IMG/VR virus record: IMGVR_UViG_3300025127_000276
Location: 1 to 24,100 of that record
Reading direction: 5' to 3' (one strand)
Length of the DNA stretch: 24,100 bases
Source of the DNA: a virus
The notes under the pieces: generated by a model
Told to the model about the DNA's origin: nothing
The model's database searches: none
Seen by the model: only the letters and a program-made list of their open reading frames with translations
Made by a program: the position numbers and the translations under genes
Part shown: in pieces, positions 16,164 to 22,262 of the stretch
How the letters are laid out: every line of letters starts with the position of its first letter
How positions within the stretch are numbered: the stretch's first letter is position 1

Positions 16164-16971
16164 ACTTCCAGACAATAATTGTGTAATTAGCTTTAGTGGT
16201 GGCAGAACTAGTGGCTTTATGTTGAAACAAATCATTGATAACAACAATGGTCTACCAGATAACGCAGTGGTTTGTTTTGCGAACACTGGCAGAGAGATGC
16301 CACAAACACTTGAGTTTATTAATGATTGTTCGCTCAACTGGGGAATGAAAATTGTCTGGTTAGAATATGATTTGAATGATGAGAACAAGCATATATTTAA
16401 AGTTGTAGACTATGAAACTGCCAGTAAGAGAGGCGAACCATTTGATAAATTAATAAATAAGCATCAGATGTTACCTAATCCATTAGCAAGATTCTGTACT
16501 GGTAGTTTGAAAAGAGACACTATAAGTAAATATTTAAGAAGTCTTGGTTGGAAGAGATGGCACAACATCATGGGCATAAGGTCGGATGAGAAGCATAGAT
16601 GCAAAGATGGTTTTCAAAATGGCTTCTATCCACACTATCCAATGGTTGAAGCTAATCACAGTTTGCGTGATGTAGATCACTTTTGGAGCGAACAATCTTT
16701 TAAACTTAACTTACCAGTTGTTAAAGGTAAAACCATCAAAGGTAATTGTGATTTGTGTTTTCTTAAATCTGAATCACAACTTGCATCTATGGTCAGAGAT
16801 CACCCAGACTTAGCTCAATGGTGGATCGATGCCGAACAAAGACTTAACAAAAGGTTTGAACGTAAGAGAAGCATGAAAGAGTTTGCTAAATTTGTTAATG
16901 CTCAACAAGATTGGATATTTAATAATGAGGCTTATCTTTGCCAACAAGATGGTGGGGAGTGTACAGGTTGA
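16156..16971 (+). CDS. PAPS reductase/DndC-like PP-loop protein
   Basis: 271 residues from ATG 16156 (GAGG 5-6 bases upstream); an in-frame ATG at 16126 lies further inside the primase gene. The PP-loop SFSGGRTSGFM (SGG-x-x-S at 14-19) marks an adenine-nucleotide alpha hydrolase that would adenylate or bind ATP/PAPS. CFANTGREMPQTLEFIND and PLARFCTGSLKRDTISKYL are family-typical. Cysteines at 114, 198, 201, 262 and 269 (FCTG, CDLC, LCQQDGGECTG) could hold a metal or Fe-S centre. Phage members are usually labelled PAPS reductase, but the Cys layout resembles nucleic-acid thiolation enzymes at least as much as assimilatory reductases. Its stop overlaps the TTG start of the cytosine methyltransferase, so a linked role in nucleic-acid modification is possible but unproven. 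Confidence 0.75.
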   Translation: MYKLPDNNCVISFSGGRTSGFMLKQIIDNNNGLPDNAVVCFANTGREMPQTLEFINDCSLNWGMKIVWLEYDLNDENKHIFKVVDYETASKRGEPFDKLINKHQMLPNPLARFCTGSLKRDTISKYLRSLGWKRWHNIMGIRSDEKHRCKDGFQNGFYPHYPMVEANHSLRDVDHFWSEQSFKLNLPVVKGKTIKGNCDLCFLKSESQLASMVRDHPDLAQWWIDAEQRLNKRFERKRSMKEFAKFVNAQQDWIFNNEAYLCQQDGGECTG

Positions 16972-18263
16972 AGATAGTAGATTTATTTAGTGGTATAGGT
17001 GGATTTAGTTATGCCGCCGAACAAATAGTAGGTGGCTTTGAGACAATAGCTTTTGTTGAACAAGATGAATATTGTCAAAAAGTCTTGCGTAAACATTGGC
17101 ACGATGTACCAATATATAGTGATATAAGGAGTTTTAATGCAAAAGAATACAAAGACGCAGACATCGTTGTTGGAGGATTCCCATGTCAACCCTGGTCGGT
17201 TGCAGGATCTCAAAGAGGCAGCGAAGATGACAGAGATCTCTGGCACGAAATGGTTAGGGTTATTGAAGACATACGGCCTAGATGGATCATTGGCGAAAAT
17301 GTGTCAGGCTTTGTTACAATGCCAATGGGTCTCAGAAGAAGTCTCGTTGACTTGGAAAGTATTGGGTACAAAGCCATACCATATCTTATTCCAGCTGCAG
17401 CCGTCGATGCCAAACATAGACGAATGCGATGCTGGATTGTGGGCTACTCCGAACACGATGGATCATCTACCACCACGTTCAGAGGAGGGAACAACCAAGT
17501 TAATGGAAGGTCAACGCAAGGGCAGAACCAAACCAGCGAACTTGAGGGAGCAAGTAGACGAACAGACAATGAGTTTGTACAAACAGACATCTTCGACCTT
17601 ATGGCCAACACCGACAACACAAGAGATAGAACACCCACAAGCGGATTTGACACCGAACAACAGACGTTTGAGCAAGGACGGGCAGACATCTCACAGTTTG
17701 AACCTAGCGGACAGCGTGAAGATGTATCCAACACCGAGAGCAAGGGATTGGAAAGACGGATACACAGTACCGCCGTCAGTTCAAAAGGGAACGAGAGCAC
17801 ACACTTTGGGAACATTTGTAGCAGAGAAAGAATCAATGTGGCCGACACCGACAACAAAGGGGTACGGACATGCATCAATGGGTCAGACGATGATCTTCCG
17901 AAAGAAGGTGGAGAGGGGAGAGTTGACCGAACAACAAGCACAACAGATGCTAGGTTGCACACTAAGACCACCAAGAATGGAGAAATGGGATTATCCCAAA
18001 AAGGAGATGTTCCCTACGCCATCGGCAAACGAAGATGCAGCGGGTCGACCAGGGGGGAAGATGCAAAAGATGTTAGGCAACCATCCTTCCGTGAGAGACC
18101 AGTCCTCTGGAACGCTGAACCCAACGTGGGTAGAGTGGCTAATGGGGTATCCAACAGGGTACACCGACTTAGATGTTTAGGGAATAGTATCGTTCCACAA
18201 GTGGTAGCTAGAATATTTTATGCGATAAAGGAGGCGGATAAAACTGATGAAAAAATACGATAG
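16968..18263 (+). CDS. DNA (cytosine-5) methyltransferase, Dcm family
   Basis: 431 residues if started at TTG 16968, which overlaps the upstream TGA and follows GGGGAG by 8 bases, giving MKIVDLFSGIGG; GTG 16959 and TTG 16938 are in-frame alternatives and there is no ATG nearby. Motif I DLFSGIGGFS, motif IV GGFPCQPWS (catalytic Cys73), motif VI IIGENV (Glu110) and motif VIII KHRRMRCWIVG are intact, and motif X LGNSIVPQVVARI lies near residues 404-416. It transfers a methyl group from S-adenosylmethionine to C5 of cytosine. Between motifs VIII and X (about residues 165-390), where the target-recognition domain belongs, the sequence is polar and low in hydrophobics, with recurring ANTDN, SNTES and ADTDN units. 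The same DNA is read in the +1 frame as another long protein (17137-18180). This interior is visibly more G+C rich than the flanks. No restriction enzyme is adjacent. Confidence 0.88.
   Translation: MKIVDLFSGIGGFSYAAEQIVGGFETIAFVEQDEYCQKVLRKHWHDVPIYSDIRSFNAKEYKDADIVVGGFPCQPWSVAGSQRGSEDDRDLWHEMVRVIEDIRPRWIIGENVSGFVTMPMGLRRSLVDLESIGYKAIPYLIPAAAVDAKHRRMRCWIVGYSEHDGSSTTTFRGGNNQVNGRSTQGQNQTSELEGASRRTDNEFVQTDIFDLMANTDNTRDRTPTSGFDTEQQTFEQGRADISQFEPSGQREDVSNTESKGLERRIHSTAVSSKGNESTHFGNICSRERINVADTDNKGVRTCINGSDDDLPKEGGEGRVDRTTSTTDARLHTKTTKNGEMGLSQKGDVPYAIGKRRCSGSTRGEDAKDVRQPSFRERPVLWNAEPNVGRVANGVSNRVHRLRCLGNSIVPQVVARIFYAIKEADKTDEKIR
17137..18180 (+). CDS. Nested overlapping gene inside the cytosine methyltransferase
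   Basis: 347 residues in the +1 frame, wholly inside the methyltransferase gene. ATG 17137 is preceded by AAGGAG (17126-17131) at a 5-base spacing, a better ribosome binding site than that of the host gene. The translation has normal protein composition with many Trp and hydrophobics: SGTKWLGLLKTYGLDGSLAK, then SLTWKVLGTKPYHILFQLQ. Five repeats of (L/M)(W/Y/F)(P/A)TP follow at residues 101-105, 155-159, 196-200, 234-238 and 291-295, ending in LNPTWVEWLMGYPTGYTDL. I recall proteins of this pattern (W-P-T-P...R-D-W-K; LNP..VEWLMG.P.GWT.L) as hypothetical proteins in many phages and bacteria, from memory only. Function unknown; it could be a partner or target-recognition subunit of the methyltransferase. 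I judge it a real dual-coded gene rather than a shadow. Confidence 0.65.
   Translation: MQKNTKTQTSLLEDSHVNPGRLQDLKEAAKMTEISGTKWLGLLKTYGLDGSLAKMCQALLQCQWVSEEVSLTWKVLGTKPYHILFQLQPSMPNIDECDAGLWATPNTMDHLPPRSEEGTTKLMEGQRKGRTKPANLREQVDEQTMSLYKQTSSTLWPTPTTQEIEHPQADLTPNNRRLSKDGQTSHSLNLADSVKMYPTPRARDWKDGYTVPPSVQKGTRAHTLGTFVAEKESMWPTPTTKGYGHASMGQTMIFRKKVERGELTEQQAQQMLGCTLRPPRMEKWDYPKKEMFPTPSANEDAAGRPGGKMQKMLGNHPSVRDQSSGTLNPTWVEWLMGYPTGYTDLDV
17438..18036 (+). repeat. Five degenerate dual-coding repeats in the methyltransferase gene
   Basis: Units of about 27-30 bp with the core ATGTGGCCNACNCCNACN occur at 17438 (degenerate, beginning TTGTGGGC), 17601, 17722, 17836 and 18007. In the methyltransferase frame they read GYSEHDG, ANTDNTRDR, SNTESKGLERR, ADTDNKGVR and PYAIGKRR. 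In the +1 frame they read LWATP, LWPTP, MYPTP, MWPTP and MFPTP followed by polar residues. Spacing is irregular (163, 121, 114 and 171 bp), so this is a dispersed motif rather than a tandem array. Confidence 0.6.
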
Positions 18264-18516
18264 ATGTTGTGAATGTTATAAGTTGCTGCCAATAATAAAA
18301 ACCAAAAGAAAGTATGGCACTCTTTGTAAAAGTTGTGTCAAAGCAAAATTACTTACCATGCATAACAACAAATCAGATTTTAAACCTATGCCTGATGTCC
18401 ATACCGAAGAAAGATTTGAAGATGATCCTAGAGCACTTGAAGAAATAGAGTATGGTAAAGTATACAAAACCAGCACCCATGTATTTAGTAGAAGTATTTT
18501 AGATGATATAGGTTGA
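18247..18516 (+). CDS. Small zinc-ribbon protein, unknown function
   Basis: 89 residues overlapping the end of the methyltransferase gene by 17 bases, with AAGGAGG about 12 bases before the ATG. Two Cys-x2-Cys pairs, RCCEC (Cys7, Cys10) and LCKSC (Cys27, Cys30), form a probable zinc ribbon in the first 35 residues. The rest is acidic (HTEERFEDDPRALEEIEYGK) and ends with a Ser/Thr-rich segment. Such small zinc proteins in phages are usually nucleic-acid or RNA-polymerase binders, but nothing specific is visible. Its TGA stop lies inside the -35 box of the following promoter. Confidence 0.55.
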   Translation: MKKYDRCCECYKLLPIIKTKRKYGTLCKSCVKAKLLTMHNNKSDFKPMPDVHTEERFEDDPRALEEIEYGKVYKTSTHVFSRSILDDIG

Positions 18517-18541
18517 CATGAGTGCCTATTTTGATTATATA
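18513..18541 (+). promoter_or_regulatory. Sigma70-type promoter preceding the small-RNA candidate
   Basis: TTGACA (18513-18518) and TATATA (18536-18541) are separated by exactly 17 bp; TATAAT (18540-18545) is an alternative but too far. The segment TAGG-TTGACATGAG-TGCCTAT (18509-18529) contains the motif seen in the spacers at 8770 and 22207, here with three extra bases. The -35 overlaps the stop codon of the preceding gene. No gene follows before the terminator at 18597-18631. Confidence 0.6.
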
Positions 18542-18547
18542 TAATGT

Positions 18548-18631
18548 ATAAAGATGGTGATCATCGATCACTCCTTTTGTTTTAAAATGTTTGTTTAAAA
18601 AAGACCTAGCTAAAAACTGGGTCTTTTTTTT
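18548..18631 (+). ncRNA. Candidate small RNA, about 84 nt
   Basis: A predicted transcript from the promoter at 18513-18541 to the intrinsic terminator. It contains no credible reading frame. Its 5' part folds as the perfect hairpin GTGATC-ATC-GATCAC (18557-18571), followed by a U/A-rich single-stranded linker (18573-18596) and then the terminator hairpin. This hairpin, A/U-rich linker and U-tailed terminator layout is that of many trans-acting, Hfq-type small RNAs. An alternative is an attenuated leader for the gene at 18696, but that gene has its own promoters after the terminator. The transcript ends are inferred. Confidence 0.5.
18597..18631 (+). terminator. Rho-independent terminator
   Basis: GACCTAG (18603-18609) and CTGGGTC (18617-18623) form a 7-bp stem with one G-U pair and a 7-base loop, extended by A residues on the left pairing with the right-hand T run (18624-18631, eight T). 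It is the clearest intrinsic terminator in the window and separates the methyltransferase operon from the gene starting at 18696. Because of the flanking A/T run it may also work in the reverse direction. Confidence 0.85.
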
Positions 18632-18634
18632 GCC

Positions 18635-18675
18635 TTGACATTGGCATTGACTTCCTATTATAACTATCCTATACT
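18635..18675 (+). promoter_or_regulatory. Overlapping promoters for the 18696 gene
   Basis: Two -35/-10 pairs lie here: TTGACA (18635-18640) with TTATAA (18658-18663), and TTGACT (18647-18652) with TATACT (18670-18675), each with 17 bp between. The second has the better -10 box. The spacer of the first (18641-18658) is a weak match to the shared TAGGTnATGnGTGCYTAT motif. They sit directly after the terminator and 20-60 bases before the ATG at 18696, whose AGGAA ribosome binding site follows. Confidence 0.6.
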
Positions 18676-18695
18676 AGCAATTATGAGGAATTATT

Positions 18696-20000
18696 ATGTC
18701 AAAGTTTGAAAAATTTGTAAAAGATGAGTTTGTTAATAAACCATTAATGGCAAGTGAAATCATTGGTGCTATGTCGCAACCAAAGAGAACCATCATGGGT
18801 TATCATCAACATTCTTATGCCGAGGCGGCAATCAGAAAATTACAAGTTAAACTGGTTAATGCACAGAAGTTTGTTATCAGTAATGATCTCATTGATCATG
18901 CCATCGAGGCATCATTATCAAGACCATTTGTTTTGAATGAAATGATTAAGGGTGCTATCCCACCATTTAAAAATATGTTTATTGAGTGGGATGAACATTA
19001 TCGTGTCTATGCAATGACTAAATTGTATCATAAGCATTTACCTCAATATAAAGATAGGATTGAACCGCCTAAAGATTACATGGATCGCCTTGGCTATCAT
19101 ATCCATCAAAGAGATACTGATCCCAATGGTAGTTTAACTTTTGGCGATAAAATCACTACTTATGAAATGTGGTGTTTGTTGCCTAAACAAGATGGAGAAA
19201 AAGAAGGTAAATGGATTATGTCTCCCATGTCAAATACTATCATCAATGATGAGTATTGTAGCCATGATCGTATGTACCAACATTTTTTAAACACCATTGT
19301 AAAAGAAAATACTTTTGGTGATGAATACATTAAACCTAGATTGGATAAAAATTTTTGGATTAAAGAGCAAGTAAATGAAGCAGTTAAATTAGTTGGGCAT
19401 CCTTACGTTTTAAAATATTTTGGTGAGTATGATGATAATAGAGATTATTGGAAAGCCACTTCAGTTGATGGCAATGTAGAAGATTATAAAGTAATGAACG
19501 AAGTTTATTCACGATTAAATACCACTCATTCAAGCAGTATGGATTGGATTGCTGGCAAAGATGAAGTTAAAAATGGTTATGTTCAACAAACAATGTCAGA
19601 TATTGCAAGGACACATTTAGCTTTATTGCAAGGTGGAGATATGAGATTTATTGTTAGTGTCCTATCATTGCTTAATTATGATCTTATTGTTCAACAAAAA
19701 CAACAACCTGCAAAGAATAAAATTACACACGTTAGATATGGAAAACGTGTACCACTTAATGAATATAATCTTATCAATATTGATTTGCCAAAGCCTAAAG
19801 GCAGAGTTGTATATGAAAAGATTTTTACTGGTCATGGAACGCCAAAGAGATGGCACATGAGAAGAGGTCATTGGAGACGATATCGTGATGCAAAAGGTAA
19901 TATCACGAAAAGAGTTTGGATTGACCAATGTGAGGCTGGCAGTAAAGAGCTAGGCTCTAAAATTAACGACTATAACTTACAAAAAGCAAAAGGAGAGTAG
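18696..20000 (+). CDS. Unknown protein with C-terminal RRGHWRR motif
   Basis: 434 residues with its own promoter, AGGAA 7 bases upstream of the ATG. The protein is rich in Lys, Tyr, His and Asp, has no transmembrane segment and no standard enzymatic motif. The C-terminal region WHMRRGHWRRYRDAKGNITK followed by RVWI resembles a short module (R-G-H-W-R...G-K...W-V) found at the end of many phage and plasmid proteins of unknown function. The middle has aromatic-rich segments such as IIGAMSQPKRTIMGYHQHSY near residue 22. A separately promoted gene behind a terminator suggests an early or host-takeover role, but this is speculation. Base composition does not differ obviously from its neighbours. 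Confidence 0.6.
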   Translation: MSKFEKFVKDEFVNKPLMASEIIGAMSQPKRTIMGYHQHSYAEAAIRKLQVKLVNAQKFVISNDLIDHAIEASLSRPFVLNEMIKGAIPPFKNMFIEWDEHYRVYAMTKLYHKHLPQYKDRIEPPKDYMDRLGYHIHQRDTDPNGSLTFGDKITTYEMWCLLPKQDGEKEGKWIMSPMSNTIINDEYCSHDRMYQHFLNTIVKENTFGDEYIKPRLDKNFWIKEQVNEAVKLVGHPYVLKYFGEYDDNRDYWKATSVDGNVEDYKVMNEVYSRLNTTHSSSMDWIAGKDEVKNGYVQQTMSDIARTHLALLQGGDMRFIVSVLSLLNYDLIVQQKQQPAKNKITHVRYGKRVPLNEYNLINIDLPKPKGRVVYEKIFTGHGTPKRWHMRRGHWRRYRDAKGNITKRVWIDQCEAGSKELGSKINDYNLQKAKGE

Positions 20001-20001
20001 T

Positions 20002-20199
20002 ATGACTGCTTATCAAAACAATCTTTTAATTGAAGTAGAGGAATATTTCGGTACTCTATTAAATGACGATGGACTAACAAACAAACAAGCGTTAGCCCTA
20101 GTTAAAAAAAATTATGGCGAACACGGACATGAACATGTTTGTGATTTAATTAAGGCAGAAGAAAAATTAGATAACGGAGATTATTATTATGAATACTAA
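20002..20199 (+). CDS. Small acidic protein, unknown
   Basis: 65 residues; ATG 20002 lies one base after the previous stop, with GGAG 5-6 bases upstream. It is helical and acidic (IEVEEYFGTLLNDDGLTNKQ, LVKKNYGEHGHEHVCDLIKA) with a Tyr-rich end DNGDYYYEY. No family is recognised. It is probably translated with the upstream gene. Confidence 0.5.
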   Translation: MTAYQNNLLIEVEEYFGTLLNDDGLTNKQALALVKKNYGEHGHEHVCDLIKAEEKLDNGDYYYEY

Positions 20200-20299
20200 A
20201 TATTTGAAGTTACATATTCATAAAACAACTATCCACAAAAAGCCGAGCATCTTTGTTCGCTACTATAGAAAGATTGTTGAATGGTTAAAATGTTTCTAA
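20189..20299 (+). CDS. Very small basic protein, tentative
   Basis: 36 residues in the gap between two accepted genes: MNTKYLKLHIHKTTIHKKPS then IFVRYYRKIVEWLKCF. It starts at ATG 20189, overlapping the end of the previous gene by 11 bases, with GGAG about 10 bases upstream, and its TAA (20297-20299) shares a base with an ATG of the next frame (TAATG), a coupling arrangement used repeatedly in this genome. It is strongly basic and amphipathic. Without it, about 80 bases would be empty. The small size makes it uncertain. Confidence 0.35.
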   Translation: MNTKYLKLHIHKTTIHKKPSIFVRYYRKIVEWLKCF

Positions 20300-20511
20300 T
20301 GATTTGCGTTGTTTGGATTGAAGGCTCAAGATACGAAGGTGGTCAGACCAATTGTATGATGCACATCAGCAAGGTTGAATATAGCAGTCTTGATGAGTGC
20401 AGAGCAGATTTAAACAATAGCAAAAGACTGGTCATTGATCGCTTGAGAGATGAGTTTGGCGATGGACCTGAAGATTATAACGTACAAGCTAGTTGTATGA
20501 AAGCTGTTTGA
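20281..20511 (+). CDS. Small Cys-containing, possibly exported protein
   Basis: 76 residues from ATG 20281; ATGs at 20290 and 20299 are in-frame alternatives, the last forming a TAATG junction with the tiny upstream frame. The N-terminus MVKMFLMICVVWIEG is hydrophobic and could be a short signal or anchor segment. Cysteines follow in TNCMMHIS, DECRADLN and ASCMKAV, which could form disulfides outside the cytoplasm. The C-terminal half is acidic. I cannot name a family. It overlaps the next gene at a TGATG junction. Confidence 0.5.
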   Translation: MVKMFLMICVVWIEGSRYEGGQTNCMMHISKVEYSSLDECRADLNNSKRLVIDRLRDEFGDGPEDYNVQASCMKAV

Positions 20512-20837
20512 TGTTGGTAGTCATAGAATCGCCCTATAAGGGCAAAGTTAAACAAAATGTAGCTTATGCACAAAAGTGCATGAGCGATTCTCTTTTGCGA
20601 GGTGAATGTCCATTTGCCTCGCATTTACTTTATACACAAGTGTTAGATGATACAGTTCCTGAATTAAGAAGTATGGGAATGTCAAGAGCATTTGAATGGT
20701 ATCGCCACGCAGATCTCATGGCAGTTTACATAGATAAAGGAATATCAAATGGCATGAAAATGGGCATGGAAGTAGCGGAAAAGCTCGGAATAGAAATAGT
20801 TTATAGGACATTAGATGGAAATAATAATAGAAGGTAG
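20511..20837 (+). CDS. DUF7768/DUF4406-like nucleoside-deoxyribosyltransferase-fold protein
   Basis: 108 residues from ATG 20511, which overlaps the previous TGA (TGATG); an in-frame TTG at 20493 is rejected. The patterns VVIESPYKGKVKQNVAYAQK, CMSDSLLRGECPFASHLLYT, QVLDD..PE...MGMS.AFEW and DLMAVYIDKGISNGMKMGME are typical of a phage family with the nucleoside 2-deoxyribosyltransferase-like fold (IESPY...N..YA..C..D.L.RGE.P.ASHL.YTQ...D.GIS.GM..G). The family may act on nucleotides or nucleosides, but substrate and activity are not visible from sequence. Its neighbour, the adenine/cytosine methyltransferase, starts 23 bases before its end. Confidence 0.65.
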   Translation: MLVVIESPYKGKVKQNVAYAQKCMSDSLLRGECPFASHLLYTQVLDDTVPELRSMGMSRAFEWYRHADLMAVYIDKGISNGMKMGMEVAEKLGIEIVYRTLDGNNNRR

Positions 20838-22209
20838 CACAGTTTACAATGGCGACTGCTTAGAAGTCATGGAGAAAATAGATAAGTGTTCGGTTGATAG
20901 CGTGGTAACTGATCCGCCGTATCACCTAACATCTATTGTTCAGAGGTTCGGTAAAGAAGATTCAGCACCAGCTCAGTTCGGTACAGATGGAGCATTTGCC
21001 AGAGCGTCAAAAGGTTTTATGGGTAAAGAGTGGGATGGTGGCGACATAGCTTTCCAAGCGAACACATGGCGTAAATGTTATGAGTTGTTGAAGCCTGGAG
21101 GTCATTTGATAGCGTTTAGTGGATCACGAACATACCATAGAATGGCAGTTGCCATAGAAGACGCTGGATTTGAAATTAGAGATCAATGTATTTGGTTGTA
21201 TGGTAGTGGGTTTCCTAAAAGCCACAATATAGGCAAAGAAGTTGATAAGAAAATGGGTAATCAGCGTGAAGTTGTTGAAACGAACAATAGAATAGCTACT
21301 AGCTTGGGTAATGGTCTTAACATGGATGGTGGTATAGCTAATAAAGATTACAAATATACGCAAGGCAATTCAGAATGGGAAGGTTGGGGTACTGCGTTGA
21401 AACCTGCACATGAACCTATGGTGTTAGCAAGAAAGCCTTTGTCGGAGAAGTCGGTGGCAGACAACGTAATGAAGCATGGAACTGGTGCGATAAATATTGA
21501 TGAGTGTCGGATACAAGGCGAGGTCAAGCACCCAAACACAATGCCAGACTTCCGTGATCAAGGCGAACAAAGTAAGGCTGCAATCGGTGTTGATAAGCTA
21601 TCATTTGGTCAAACATCTAACGCAAAGCGTAAAAAAGTTGTTCGTAAGGCTCGGACAGCAGATGGCGTGTGGACTGATGATAATAGTGGCATGAAGTCGG
21701 AGGGTTCGGAGTTTGCAGATGCAGATCCAAGAGGGCGTTGGCCGAGCAATATTATGCACGATGGCAGCGAACAAGTGCAGCAAATCTTTCCAACAACGAG
21801 CAGCACGGAGGTCAGCAGACAGCGAACACACAAGGGGATTTGGACTGCTGGTGAGCTTGCTGATACCGAACAATTCATGCCAGCTTATGGGGATCATGGC
21901 AACGCTTCTCGGTATTTCTACTGTGCAAAGACATCAAAAGATGAGCGTAAGTCAGGACTGGGAGGTGAAATTAAAGCGAACACTCACCCAACAGTTAAAC
22001 CAGTTGAGCTGATGCGATACCTTGTTCGCTTGGTTACGCCCAAAGGAGGACTGGTGCTCGATCCGTTTATGGGTAGTGGATCAACTGGCATGGGTGCAAG
22101 AGAAGAAGATTTTAGATTCATTGGCATAGAAAAAGAAGAAGAATACTACGAAATCGCCAAGGCAAGGATAAAAAACGTAAAACCCCAGTTAAAATTGTTT
22201 GACATATAG
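20815..22209 (+). CDS. DNA N6-adenine/N4-cytosine methyltransferase, beta-type order
   Basis: 464 residues. The catalytic motif IV VTDPPYHLT (DPPY at 33-36) comes first, and the S-adenosylmethionine site LDPFMGSGSTGMGA (about 415-428) is at the C-terminus after THPTVKPVELMRYLVRL; this IV-then-I order defines the beta class. Between them lie GGHLIAFSGSRTYHRMAVAI, WGTALKPAHEPMVLARKPL, GRWPSNIMHDGS and SRYFYCAKTS, the large family insert of phage enzymes that probably reads the target. It methylates an exocyclic amino group of adenine or cytosine; DPPY allows N6-adenine and does not exclude N4-cytosine. No restriction enzyme is beside it. The last bases contain the -35 box of the following promoter. 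Confidence 0.9.
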   Translation: MEIIIEGSTVYNGDCLEVMEKIDKCSVDSVVTDPPYHLTSIVQRFGKEDSAPAQFGTDGAFARASKGFMGKEWDGGDIAFQANTWRKCYELLKPGGHLIAFSGSRTYHRMAVAIEDAGFEIRDQCIWLYGSGFPKSHNIGKEVDKKMGNQREVVETNNRIATSLGNGLNMDGGIANKDYKYTQGNSEWEGWGTALKPAHEPMVLARKPLSEKSVADNVMKHGTGAINIDECRIQGEVKHPNTMPDFRDQGEQSKAAIGVDKLSFGQTSNAKRKKVVRKARTADGVWTDDNSGMKSEGSEFADADPRGRWPSNIMHDGSEQVQQIFPTTSSTEVSRQRTHKGIWTAGELADTEQFMPAYGDHGNASRYFYCAKTSKDERKSGLGGEIKANTHPTVKPVELMRYLVRLVTPKGGLVLDPFMGSGSTGMGAREEDFRFIGIEKEEEYYEIAKARIKNVKPQLKLFDI

Positions 22210-22227
22210 GTAATGAGTGCTTATATA
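22199..22227 (+). promoter_or_regulatory. Sigma70-type promoter with shared spacer motif
   Basis: TTGACA (22199-22204) and TATATA (22222-22227) are 17 bp apart. The spacer holds TAGGTAATGAGTGCTTAT (22207-22224), nearly identical to that of the promoter at 8762-8790. It overlaps the stop of the methyltransferase gene and drives the small-gene cluster starting at 22263, whose AAGGAG ribosome binding site lies at 22249-22254. Confidence 0.65.
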
Positions 22228-22262
22228 TATGGTATAACATTTTAACAAAAGGAGAATCTGTT

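Noticed and set aside
17444-17974. Minus-strand 176-codon open frame antisense to the methyltransferase overlap
   Set aside because: Low-complexity Ser/Val/Cys/Leu translation with no recognisable motif; its openness is explained by two sense frames that are already constrained.
16968-18263. Frameshift or sequencing error joining two halves of one methyltransferase
   Set aside because: Motifs I to VIII and motif X are in the same uninterrupted frame, so no shift is needed to make a complete enzyme.
21601-21897. Minus-strand frames inside the second methyltransferase gene
   Set aside because: Antisense shadows without promoter, ribosome binding site or recognisable motif.
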